Assembly: GCF_000835495.1 (NCBI RefSeq)
Contig: NW_015622544.1
Coordinates: 3,934,855 to 3,998,854, forward strand
Length of the DNA: 64,000 nt
Direction of reading: 5' to 3'
Source of the DNA: Cladophialophora immunda
Lineage: Eukaryota > Ascomycota > Eurotiomycetes > Chaetothyriales > Herpotrichiellaceae
Part shown: positions 21,605 to 32,825 of the stretch, in pieces
Numbering within the stretch: position 1 is the stretch's first letter
Layout of the letters: every line of letters starts with the position of its first letter
Made by a program: the position numbers and the translations under genes
The notes under the pieces: model-generated
What the model saw: only the letters and a program-made list of their open reading frames with translations
Databases searched by the model: none
Told to the model about the DNA's origin: nothing

Positions 21605-23367
21605 TCAGTAGCTCGTGCTCTGCAGTGTTGTGAACGGTCCAACGGTGCCCAAGCTCGGAATCCGACCTAACAAGAATTCAAGCATTCTGTAAGCGGCAGA
21701 GGGAGCATACTGTGGGATCATGTGGCCAGAAAGTTCAACCGTGGCTAGGGTCAATCCTCGTTCGGTATGCCACTTGCCCATAAAGCCCGAACCAGCAGTC
21801 GAGCCCAGTTCGAAGTCGAACTCGGTGTAGTATGGGACGTACATGTCCCCGAAGCGTGATGGAGGAGCCGAGAAACCTTGAGCACCATTCCACGTCATGT
21901 TCTGGATGGCTAGCAGAGTGCCGTTGTACAGCAGGATCATGTCAAGAATGCCGTGCCCGATGATGACCCGGTCAGCGCTCTCAATCACTCCAGGAAGGAC
22001 GCTCAGAGCAGACGGCGGCGAGTTATCCGTGTTGTTGACAAACACGTCCACGTCGGTGCATTCAAGCCACTCCTGCTGCGGAGCGTGGATGGCCTTCTGC
22101 ACGTCACTGCGGTTGAAGTAGATCGACGCTCCCTGAGGCACATAGTCGAAAGAGCCGGGGAAACCAAGCACGTCCCACAGCAGTGGACATGTCGTCGCCA
22201 CTTGGTAGATATCAAAACAGGGGTTGATGGCTGATGCAGCGAAGAAGACCGCATCGAAGGTATCGCATGAGTCATCGCTGAGATCGGCGTTCGGTGGGGT
22301 CGGCAAGGGTCCCTTGGGAGGGAACACTAGATTCTCCTCCATGAAAGCAGTATATCCGCAAGCATCAGACATGTTATGTAGTTGTTGGACAAAGGTAGCG
22401 TTGAGGTCGAGCAACGGAAGCCAATAGTCGACAAACGCAGTCACCGGAATATGTTCTTGCACCACATCGTAGCTCAAGCTCGGGTCATAGATCATAATCG
22501 AGCTTATGTTGTAGAATTCGGTGTCATTCGCGTTGAACATGGCGTCGGCGATGTAAGGCACATAGTAGCCCGCATAGGATTCGCCTGCGATATAGACCGT
22601 GTAGCCCTGCATCGAGAAAAGCTCGACAAAGTTCTTGAAGAAGCCGAGGAACTGCGAGGCTACATCTTTCTCGGACGTTGCCGTCGGGGTGCCCTGGGTG
22701 AAGCCAGTGCCAACGGGTTCTACACCAAGATTAGATCGCCACTCTTAACGTCGATCGCCGGGTGTGAAACTCACGCTCAACCCAAACCACGTTCGTCAGA
22801 TTTGTCCACGACCATTGATTGCGCACTGGTTTGAATGTGCCGTATTGCCACAGGAAAGGTCCGTTCTCTACCAACGACTGTTAAAAGGGAGACTCAAGGC
22901 CGAACTTCCAATTCCACTCACCTTGCAGGAAACCTTCCAAAGAGCTGCACCCAGGACCTCCATTCAACCAAATCAGGATCTCGTTGGTCGCATTTGGGTT
23001 CGACGAAGGGAAGAACCAGAAGTACAGCTCCGAAGCATTCTTTTCGCTGGAGATTGGCAGAAGGCCGGCATAGGATTCGCCCACGTCGAAATCCACGTCT
23101 GGAATTCCGGTGCCATTGACCGCATATTCTGTCCATGGGTCAGCCATGATCCCACTCTCACTTGAGTTGAGGAAACACACTTTTGGTCGCGTTATTCAAG
23201 AACTTGTGCGGTGCTGCCCGCTTTTCGAGCTCCGGCACGACAGGATGTGCGTGAGGCGCCGGGGCTCTCTTGAGCTGTGGGAGTTTCTTGCCCACATGCT
23301 GAGCGCTTCTGCGCGCTGAAGCGAGAGAAACCAGGCCCAAGGCCAAAGCAATGACGGAGAACTTCAT
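21605..23367 (-). CDS. Secreted serine carboxypeptidase (peptidase family S10)
   Basis: Four exons: 23367-23181, 23128-22922, 22867-22775, 22719-21605. They total 1,602 nt and 533 residues. A signal peptide ([18 protein letters not shown]) is followed by a basic pro-region with KR sites. Family S10 features are [40 protein letters not shown], the nucleophile in [17 protein letters not shown] (Ser ~210), Asp ~422 in [13 protein letters not shown], and His ~495 in [12 protein letters not shown]. There are several N-glycosylation sites (NAT, NIS, NRS, NMT). It should remove C-terminal residues from peptides outside the cell or in the vacuole, at acidic pH. Introns are 53-55 nt. The first intron has a less usual GTGTGT donor. 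Confidence 0.92.
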
Positions 23368-24906
23368 GATTTCCAGCAGATGGACGGAGTGAAAGTCGCA
23401 CCGGAAGCTGCGCGAAAGCACCAGGCGGGGGACCGACACAAATAAAGGAAAAAGCTCAGTGACCCTCAGAGCTCCTCTCTCCCCTCCAAGCTGGGGAGAT
23501 TCTCGCTTGACAGGGCACCATGATGAAAGCTTTACCTGATGATCATGGATGTCGGTCTCCACCTCGTGGTAGCATCCATGGCATCCGCGGTGATACAGGA
23601 TGGTGATTGAACGATAACAAGATCATGCAGCTTCCCGAGTCGCCAGGCGACGGCCAAAGCCGAAGTAAGGTTGTGCCACTGCTGCAGAGAGGCGTGTGGG
23701 AAGCGACATTGCAACGCTGTTTGAGAAGCGCCTGTGCAGAAGCAGCAGCTCAAGACCCAGTCTATGACGCGTGGGAGGCAAGGTACATGGGAGGGCGGCG
23801 AGGGGGGTAGGATGGAGGAAGGAGGATGGAGACGGCTGGAGACGATCTCTTGGAAGGATTTGTCTATCGCAGTGAATGATTCGTCCGGAGCGTGATCGTG
23901 TGCCTGTGTATAAGCTGATAACAACTCCCCTGCTCCCAGCATGTAACCTACCGAGCCGGATCCTTCTCCACCAGAGCTTTCGAGAATGCCTCGGTCGGCA
24001 AGCACTGCACTGGAGGTGATTCGACCACGGGCAAGATTGAATCCATCAGACAAAAGTACACCGGGGAAATCAGACTGATACCGCAACTGGGATGAGATGA
24101 AGAATCCCCCGTAGAATCAATCGAAGAGCCAAAGAGATGAGGGAGGTTCGACGGGCAATTTGGCAGCGAGATGCGCAATGATTTGGAAGATGGCCAGTGA
24201 AGTGCAGGAGAAGCAGAAGCAACGGAAGGGCGGGTCTGATAGCGGCAAACCAACGAGCAGCCAGGCGAGCAACAGCCATTGCTTAGCCTACGTGTACTAC
24301 CTAATTAGCCAGGCTTAGGCGGTGCCACCAGTGCTTATAGCTAATTAGCTGCCCTACTGGTCCCCGGAGAGGAACCTCTCAGGGCTGCTTCCAGGCTTCG
24401 AGAAAAGCTTGTTCCCCCAACTGTGGCCGATCCCGTGCCACCCTCGCTCCCCCAGTGTCACCTTCCCAACTCCCTGAACCGTACAGTAACCTCATGAGGC
24501 AGGTCGAAGGCATTGACACACGAAGAGCATCATTTCTAGCTAGCTGCTGAGATAGCAGATTCCCCGGAGCTGCCCGTGAGCAGTGAGGCATTGCCACACT
24601 TTTCATCCACGCAAACAGCCACTTCTTCCAGCCTCTGGTTTTCCTAAGGGACTACATGTCCAGGAAGGAGAGCAGGGTCAAGCAAGGCTCGTATTCGGGA
24701 AGCCGTCGCTCCCAAGCCCGCTGGCGCAAGGCTCAAGCCTAACTAAGTCAACTAGGTAGGCAAGATCGTCCCCCCGATCCCCCGGGTGGCTGCTCGGCAA
24801 AGAGTGAGGCTGACTGTGTGGCTGGCTGAAAAGCACACCACCGACGCAGGTACAGAGGTATTGGATAGCCTTTGGTAGCCTACTTGTAGGTATTCAATAT
24901 CATCTT
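23368..24906. other. Intergenic region
   Basis: About 1.5 kb with the carboxypeptidase promoter and the 3' flank of the gamma-glutamyltranspeptidase-like gene. A 12-bp palindrome AGCTAATTAGCT occurs at 24339-24350. Frames are short or overlapping and none is convincing. No RNA gene was seen. Confidence 0.45.
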
Positions 24907-26948
24907 CTACCCTGGCAAAGCACACCCATCACCTCGCATGTCACTCCCGGCGCTGTACACCACCAGGCCAGTGTCCTCGTCAACATGTCTCCGAATAATC
25001 TGCCCTCGACCGAATCTGGCTCGGCTGAATCCCTGGAGAACCTCGACATCGTGGCCCATCTGCTTCAGTGCCTTGACCACTGCCTCATCGATGCCTTCTT
25101 CCAGATAAACAGTTCCCGCGGTCGGATCAGTTTGGTCAGGCATGCCCGCGCCAATGCATATTCTGGGGGCGTCCAAGGCTTGTTGCGGGTTCATGCCAAA
25201 GACCTCCATGTTGAGCAGCACTTGGAGGTGACCCTGCGGCTGCATGAAACCGCCCATCACTCCGTACACGGAGTGCAGTTCCCGCTCCCCTTCTGTGCCG
25301 TGGGTGATCATTCCCGGGATAATCGTGTGGTAAGGTCTCTTCCCCCCCTGATAGATGTTTGGATGATCGGGCGGTCCCAGTTCGAAGTTCGACCCTCGGT
25401 TTTGTAGGTTAAACCCGCAGCCTTGAGGGATGATGAAAGATCCGAACCCTTCGTAAATGGAATTGATGAAGCTCATGCCGTTGCCCTCCTTGTCGGCCAC
25501 GGCGAAGTATACGGTGTCGCTATGATTCTGAGCTGGGCTGGGTCCTGGCTGGCCATTGCTGTAAACGCCAGCCTTTTCCTTGTTGAACAGCTTGGCCCGT
25601 TCTGCCAAATATGGCCGTGAGATCATGTCTGCTGGCTTGACCGGCATAAAGTCTGGATCCGTCACCCACCAGCTGGCGTCCGCAAAAGCTATCCGAAGCG
25701 CCTCGATCACGGCATGCAAGTGTGCAGCACTGTTGTGGTCCTCCTGGGCAAATGTGGGGATCTGCTTCGTCCGCTCGAGCTCTTCCACGATGCCGAGGGC
25801 CATGAGAGCAACTATCCCCTGCCCATTGGGCGGATGCTCCCACAGTTCGACAAAGTGATCGTCTGGTGACCCGTTCGTCACTCGCTGAGCCCCCATCTTC
25901 TTGACGTTCTGAGCGCTGAATCTCAATGAGATAGGTTCAGTCTCCTGGGCGCCCCGGTTCAGATGGTCCTCCAGGTCCGAAAGTTCCATATGCCCATCTC
26001 TAAGTTTGAGGACGTCGACGATGGCTTGGGCGATCCTCCCCGTGTAGAATCCCTTCTTCCCTTCTGCCGCCAATGTTCTAAATGTCCTTGCCAGACATGG
26101 ATTCTTCATGATCTCACCAGCCCGAGGAGCCCGAACGAAATCTTCCGAGTGTTTGTCTCTTTTGAGCATTTCACGGAAATTGGGTGAGGCATTTCGGAGG
26201 CCTTGTTCACCTTCGTGCCACTGCGGACGTATCAGTATTGTGACCTTTAATTTTGTACGCTAGAGTTCAGACAGCAACTCACCCACATTGCAGAGAGCTC
26301 GCTGACGGGGAACCCGTTCTCGCCCAGTTCAATTGCCGGCGTGAGGATCTGCTCCAAGCTCAATTTCCCGCTCCCGAATTTCTCGACGGCGTCCACCCAT
26401 CCCCCAGGCGCGCCAGGAACCGTCACGGACAGCGCACTCTGGACGGGAATCTTGCCGTTCTGTGACGAGGACAGGCCCAGCTCTTTCCTCACTTGTTCCA
26501 GCGTGGTGTTCTTCGCGCTACGCCCCGAGCCGTTGAGCGCATGGACCTTCTTTGTCTTCGCATCGAAGAAGAGACAGAACATGTCTCCCCCGATCCCAGT
26601 CGAGCTGGGCTCAGTCATGTTCAACGCAGCAGCTGGTGGGGCGTCAGAGAGGAAAATCCGAGCAGGACAACAAAGGTTCTCGACATACCGACTGCGACAG
26701 CAGCATCCTAGAGACCTTGTCAGCTGAGCTCTGGTAATTGAACCCCTCTCCGAGTATGTTCCACTTACAGCGGCGTTCCCTCCCATCTTCAAGATCCTTT
26801 GCCCTGCCTCGGCGGCCAAAGGCTGCGTGCATGCGACCATACCCTGTGTGCTATGGACCACGCTCCTTCTGCTCGGGAACTTCATAAACATCGACGTAGT
26901 ACCGGGGAAGACGGCCTCCACCTTCATGTCTTTGCCTGTTGAACCCAT
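24907..26948 (-). CDS. Gamma-glutamyltranspeptidase-like Ntn hydrolase (glutathione hydrolase family)
   Basis: Four exons: 26948-26769, 26707-26689, 26632-26283, 26220-24907. They total 1,863 nt and 620 residues. Exon 2 is a 19-nt micro-exon that supplies DAAVAV of the conserved [28 protein letters not shown] block. Other hallmarks are GRSAKNTT, SVTVPGAPGGWVDAVEKFG, HLHAVIEALRIAFAD and the autoprocessing/nucleophile Thr ~419 in HSDTVYFAVADKEGNGMSFINSIYEGFGS. The layout resembles bacterial YwrD-type gamma-glutamyltransferase-like proteins more than secreted fungal Ecm38. No signal peptide or transmembrane helix is seen from the chosen Met. An upstream in-frame Met (27137) would add a hydrophobic stretch but is less likely. 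Substrate is uncertain; gamma-glutamyl amides or acylase activity are possible. Confidence 0.87.
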
Positions 26949-27757
26949 CGTTGTAACTGGCCTGAGGCTGTAGGAGGGATCCGAGACTGCGAGGCGGAGG
27001 GTTTGGCTTGGACGAGGGAGTCGCGAAGTTGATGACGCCGGACAGTCCTGCAGATTTTCAATGCGGAAAGGCCCCAGTATGAAATGAAGAAGCAGGACGA
27101 AAAAATGGATTATACTTGACCTTCTGGCTGCAGTCAATGGCTCCCAAAGTCCTCTTCTGTGGAGGGGGACTTCATTTTGCCGGAGCAGTAAATAAATTAC
27201 TTAAACACCAGCGCAACATGCCGCCTGCCCCTCCATGACGTGGAGAAACTCGAAAGACGTGTGTCCATACACGAGGGGCGAGAGACACCAAACGAGCAAA
27301 ACTAACTTGCCGCACCCCTTCAAGCCTGAGCTTCTTCCGGCAGGTCGTTCTCGTGTGCGAAGGGCCATCAGGACTTCTCCGTTGAACCTTTCGACTGTGC
27401 TTTGAGATACGCCAAAGCTGACGGAGACGCCGGCCGCTCCCCGAAAACGGCGACGACGACGGCAAAAGTTGGCCGGCCGGGCATTTAGCGTCCATGTTGC
27501 GAGAAGGACAAGAAGACAAGTTGCTTGTTCATCATAAAACTACCATCTCCATACAGTGGCTACTTCTGACACATTAGGCACTAGTTATACAAAGAATTGG
27601 TCGCGAGACCAATCCGCCGCCCGGAAGACATACGAGATCCTCCTCAAACGAGTGCTCCGGTCCCTCCATTTTCACGTATCCCTGCATGTGCTGTCGACGA
27701 TGTATATCCCAGTCTGCTCTCAGCCTTGAGCTTCCAGCATGTTTTGGACGCCATAGA
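26949..27757. other. Intergenic, promoter of the GGT-like gene
   Basis: About 800 bp between the GGT-like start and the 3' end of the acidic repeat protein. Only weak frames (27172-27519, 27574-27813) are present, without family resemblance. Confidence 0.45.
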
Positions 27758-30700
27758 TCACGCTCCGACCCGCTCTCCACGCCAAATCTCCCTGACAGTT
27801 GTGTGCTCCACAAGCGTGTTGATTGCCTTGCCTATGATGCCGAACCTTGGAGTTGTTCGAAGCTCCCCATGGTACTGACGATCCCTTCTTGAGCTCGAGT
27901 GCCTCGATGCCTTTGGCCGGTCCTCTGCAAAATCGTCCTTGCCTTCTCGCTCTCGGTCGGATGCGTCATCACGAGGCTTGTGGTGTTTATGCTCGTGGTG
28001 GTGCTCGTGATGGCGGCTTCTCGTTCTCTCTCTGGACCTGTCCCTCGGGAGGGCCGGGTCGTTCACCTTGAACATGAGGAGAGGTTTGGTGTCACTTTCG
28101 CCCGTTGCCATTCTCTTCAAGATGTCAGGAATCGGCAGCACCGAAGAACCACCACCGGCATTGGTTCCTGCGCTGCTGGGCCGCCTGGTTCTGGTTCTGG
28201 GCTCACTGCTGCTCTCGGTTGTAGCATCGCGAGGTGACTCTGGGGATTTCTCCTTTTCCTTGCCATTCCTCTTCGTGGCATGTTCTGCTACTTCAGCCTC
28301 CGGTCTTCGCCTCTCTTTTCCTTCGTGGCGCCTACGCCTCCTCTCTTCCTTGGCGGCGTCTTCCTCTGCCTGGCGACGACTTTGGTCATGTCTTGTGACA
28401 TGTGCCTCACTGTCGCGTCGAGCTTTCTTGGCTCTCTTTCTCTCGGCTCTTTCACGCTCCTCTTCAGGCGATAGCTCGTGTCGGCCATGCTCTTTTTCTT
28501 TGGACTGTTTTTTGATCTGTCTTGCAAATGCGCTGTCGAATAACCCTGCTTCACCCCTGCTCCTCTCAAGTTTCCCTCTATGCCCGTGCAGTTGGTCTTT
28601 CGAACTCCGTCCGCGTTTCTCATGGTACTTTCTTCGTCTTTCCTTTGAACCCTTGGACGCTTCCGACGCCACAAGACCACCCGCAGCGCCGACAACTGCC
28701 CCAATGGCTGCTGCTTCGAGGGGAGCAGCCGATTCTTCGGGCGCTGCTGCTTCTTTCGCTTCAGAAGCTATCTCAGCTTCCTCTACTGCAGGTGCCTCGT
28801 CATTTGGTTCGGTTGATTCGTCCGCAGCAGGTACTTCATCATCGGCCGGTGCCGTATCGTCAGGTGCTTCTGCAACTGCCGCTTCTTCAGCTGCCGGCTC
28901 TTCGGCAGCTTCTTCGGCAGCTGGTTCTTCAGAAGCTTCTTCTACAGGTGCTCCTGGGGCTTCTTCCGTAGGTTCTTCGGCGACAGGCTCTTCGTTAGTT
29001 TCCTCGGCCGCTGGTTCTTCGGGAGCCCCTTCAGCGGCCTCTTTTGCTGGTTCCCCTGGGACTTCTTCTGCAGCTTCTTCGGCTGCAGGTTGCTCGCTGT
29101 TCTCTTCAGCGACAGGTTCTTCAGGAGCCTCTTCAGGAGCCTCTTCAGGAGCCTTTTCTGCTGGGTCTTCTGCAGGCTCTCCCGCGGCTGCTTCGACGAC
29201 AGCTTCTTCGAGACCCTCTTCGGCAGCTGGTTCCTCGGGTGCCTTTTCAGCAGCCTCTGCAGGGGTCTCGTCTGTTGGTCCCTCTGTCGCCTCTTCGACA
29301 GCTTGTTCCTCAGAAGCCTCTTCAGGAGCTTCTTCCGCTGGGTCTTCTGCCGCGTCCTCTGCTGCTTCGTTGGCGGATTCTGTTGATACCTCGGCTGGTT
29401 CCTCCGTAGCTTCTTCAGTCGGTTCTTCAGCAGTCTCTTCAGGAGCGGGCTGTTCACTAGTCTGTTCAGTGGGTTCATCAGCGGGCTCCTCAGCGGGCTC
29501 CTCAGCGGGCTCCTCAGCGGGCTCCTCAGCAGGCTCCTCAGCAGGCTCCTCAGCAGGCTCCTCAGCAGGCTCATCGGCAGGGCCTTCTGTAGGCTCTTCT
29601 GTAGGCTCCGCGGCATGTTCTTCGGCGGTGGGTTCTTCGGTCGGTTCGGGCTTTTCCGCAGCAGCTTCCGCAGGCTCGACTACCTCAGCTGTTGGTTCGT
29701 CTGATGCTGGTTCTTCCGTTGGTGCCTCCTCGACGGCATCGCCTGTTGCTGAGTCTTCAGCCTCGTCCTGGGCCGCGTCTTCAGGGGTCTCTGCTTCGGT
29801 TGTCTGTTCAGCCTCGCCGTCTTCTCCAGCGCCCTCCTGGGCAGGTGTTTCCTCCGCCGGATTATCGTCTGCAGGAACCTGTTCTGCTGAGGGCTCTTCC
29901 GTAGCTGGTTCTTCTGCAGCTGGTTCTTCTGCAGCTGGTTCTTCGACTGGATGTTCTTCTGCTGGTACCTCCTCAGGAGGGTCTTCCACTACGGACGTCT
30001 CGTCCGCCGGAGGTTCTTCTGTTGGTACCTCTTCGGGAGGGTCTTCTACTTCAGGCGTCTCTTCGGCAGCAGCCTCTTCATGTTGGCTGGAGTCGTCTCC
30101 AGCCGCTGGTGCCTCGACGCCGGCTTCTGGTGATCCCTCCTCGACTGTACCTTCCTCCACCTTTTCTTCGGGTGCAGGGTCATCAGAGGCAACATTTTCC
30201 TCTGTATCGTTGTTGTCCCCGTTCCCATCGGCCTCTGCAGTCTCAGGCGCCGGGTCGTCGCCTGGTTCGCCCTCTTTTTCTTCCCCAGCGGGCGGTTCGG
30301 GCGGCGCATCATCTGCTGCATCTGTGACGGGAGCGTCACCTTCATTGCCCTCTGGCACCCCTTCCGCTGGAGCCTCGTCGGCCGCTGTTTCTTCGCTTGT
30401 CTCTGTCGTTTCTTCCGGCTTGTCTGCTGGCTCTGCATCTGCAGAATCGTCGTGGGCTTGCTCTTCTGCATCACCGGCAGGGCTGTCTTCTGTAGGTTTG
30501 TTCTCTTGGGGGTCTGGGTCAGCAGCAGGTTCAGGTGCTGCTTCTCCCTCATCTTCTGCGAGTGCTTCTGGGTTCTCTTCGCCCTCGCCCGGTAGCTGGT
30601 CAGCTACAGCTGCTGACTCCGGAGAAGCAGGAGTAGCCCCAACGTCGGACATGGCCTTTTCCAAGACCTCAGTGATTTGCTCTGGAGGAGCATCAGCTTC

Positions 30701-31410
30701 CTGCATCTTCTCCACCACTTCCACCACGGTTTCTAGCTCAGAAGATTTGTCGCCGTCGCTTGACTCGATGGCAGTAGCCTCCGACGAGTCTGCGGCATCC
30801 TTGTCTTCGATTGCATCCTTTGAATCGTCCTCGACGGGCTGCTCAACATTTTCGTCCTTTGGCTCCTCCTGCTCCGGTTCCGGGACAGGATCTGGTGTAT
30901 CTGACGGCCCGTTGTCAGCATTCTCAGCGGGAGCATCTTCAGCTTTGGGCTCCACGCTCTCGGGAGAGGCCTCAGTGCCGGCTCCCTGTGCTAGAGTAAA
31001 TCCATCAGAGTGAGTCGGCGCAGAAATGTTTTTGTGGAGAATACCTGCATCTCCCTCTACCACGATCTCCTCGGCGCTAGCGTCTGCTGGTGCTGTTACG
31101 TCGTCCATGACGGCGGGATCTGGAGAAGAAAGTCAGAGCAGGAACTAGAAATTTCTTCACAATGCAATTTACCTTCAAGTTCCTGGGGGTTGTCTTCTGA
31201 AGGAGGGAGAGGAGGCTCTGCGACGTCGTCAGATCTGGTGGCGGCCTCCTCATTCTTCAACTGGTCGTCAGTATCAAGGTTGCTGGGATCAAGTTCGTCG
31301 GGTGCAATGATAGGATGAAGGGAGTATGTGACGGCGTTTGGATCAAACGTTTGCCATTGATAAGCAGGAAGTTTGGCGTACTGGAACTGGGACTTGTATG
31401 GCTCCGCCAT
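27758..31410 (-). CDS. Large acidic Glu/Pro/Ala-repeat protein with basic C-terminus, function unknown
   Basis: Exon 1 is 31410-31173, a 53-nt intron follows, and exon 2 is 31119-27758, giving 3,600 nt and 1,199 residues. The N-terminal ~90 residues are non-repetitive (MAEPYKSQFQYAKLPAYQWQ). Residues ~100-800 are extremely acidic, built of degenerate EEPAEEPT-type repeats with hardly any hydrophobic residue except Ala and Val. A short Ala/Gly hydrophobic segment (APLEAAAIGAVVGAAGGLVASEA) comes next, then a highly charged Arg/Lys/Glu region with RS, HHEH and RRRRRHEGKERRR runs. The C-terminus is TTPRFGIIGKAINTLVEHTTVREIWRGERVGA. No catalytic domain was recognised. The separation of a long acidic arm from a basic tail suggests a scaffold or chromatin/cytoskeletal linker, which is inference. 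A 54-nt stretch (31044-30991) could be an optional in-frame intron. Confidence 0.75.
29483..29578. repeat. 12-bp tandem array (8 units) inside the acidic protein gene
   Basis: The + strand shows GGGCTCCTCAGC four times, then AGGCTCCTCAGC four times, nearly perfect. On the coding strand each unit encodes an AEEP-type tetrapeptide. The two blocks of four differ only at one synonymous base, which points to recent block-wise expansion. Confidence 0.9.
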
Positions 31411-32825
31411 CGCCGATGTCTTTGGGTTCATCAGACCAGGGGTCAATGAAAGTCTTCTTATTCTTTCTCTTTTTAGCCCTTCCCATGGCCGATGCCTGGG
31501 GTTGTAGAGGCGCTCTGCTGTCAGGCCAAACTCTCGGAGCTACCAATCCCTCCTCTGCGCAAGGATCATGAACGGTGCGGAGGGGTCGGAAAGCAGAATG
31601 ACGCTATCTAACCGACTCAATACAGGAGGGCAAAAAACCTCATGAACCTCGTAAAGCGACGAAAATGTGTATAGAAAGGGGAAAGGAGTGGCTGAAGGGT
31701 GCATCATGGTGGTGTGAAAACCTGGTTGAACGGCAGGGTTGACCTGCAAGCCCAAGCATGAATCATCCCACCGGGCAGCAGGGGCGACTTCAGCCAAATG
31801 ATGAACAAGGGACCATGGCATCCCGTTTTGGAACAGCAAGGGCCGGCAATTGGACCACGTCAACGAAAAATTGCTGGTCTGGCGGCATGTTTGGACGGGC
31901 GACTTCTGCAGAATTCATGCGGCGATATGCGGGTGGGAAATGGTACAAAGCAGCATAGTTCTGACTCAAGGTCAGACAACTGCAACAGTGAGTGGCATAA
32001 TCCAGCCCAAATGTCCGCAATTGGACGAAATGTGCATAACGAGGGCGACGATTGGATCGCGTAGACGGCGGAAGTTGTACCTAGATTGGTGCCCAACAAT
32101 CACGACTGGTTCACACCAGGAGAGAGAGAGAAAAATCTGCGGGCAGAAGGAAGCACCTCTATCTTCGGGTACCCTTCTCTTGTGGTGAGTCGCCATGTAT
32201 TTCGATTTGCTAGAGGGCTATGCAGTGTGTTGGATCCCTTGACGCCAGTTCGTCCAGAGACGTGGAGGAGTTCATTGACGAGACACAGGATGCTGGCTGG
32301 ATCCCTGGTCTGGCACGGGAAGAACGCAGGAAAAAGGAAAGGAGGTGTTAGTCTATCTGCTGGCGCTTCTGTTGGCGTGGGCAGGGTTGGTGAGGGCCTG
32401 CTGCCATTGGAAATCAGACGGGGTGGCGATGATCATGACCTCGTCAACAGTTCGAGTGGCCAGATATTCGTGGGAATATGATGAGGACTAAGAGACTCGA
32501 AGGCATGAGAAGAGATTTTTGCTCCCGAGGGGACTTTGGCAACGGCTCGAGCCGATGGACACAACGGGCCGCAGGGTTGATGTGCCGCTGATCAGTCTCG
32601 AGGGGTTCGCCGTCTTCCTCCTCTTGTCTGGCTTCTGGAGTTGAGTTGCTGCCTCACTTCCAACCTCCGCATTTTATTTGATGCTCCGGGGGGCGCAGGG
32701 GATCAGAGGGGAAGACATGTGACTGAAAGTCACGAGGGCTACAGCGTCACGTGCAAACCGAGACAAGTTCTTTGGGGGGTCTTTTGGTCTATTATTCTAT
32801 CCTTTTGTTCGCATGCTATTTATTT
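31411..32825. other. Intergenic region
   Basis: About 1.4 kb holding the promoter of the acidic protein gene and the 3' flank of the DHA1 transporter. Overlapping frames under 135 codons on both strands have no recognisable motif. Confidence 0.45.

Noticed and set aside
24339..24350. Palindrome AGCTAATTAGCT
   Set aside because: It is short and AT-rich, not close to a start codon, and without a second copy of note.
28068..31013. 981-codon open frame on the + strand antisense to the acidic protein gene
   Set aside because: It is Ser/Ala/Gly-only text produced by reading Glu/Ala/Pro repeats backwards. The minus strand has conserved-looking termini, a proper intron and coding-like composition, so the antisense frame is a shadow.
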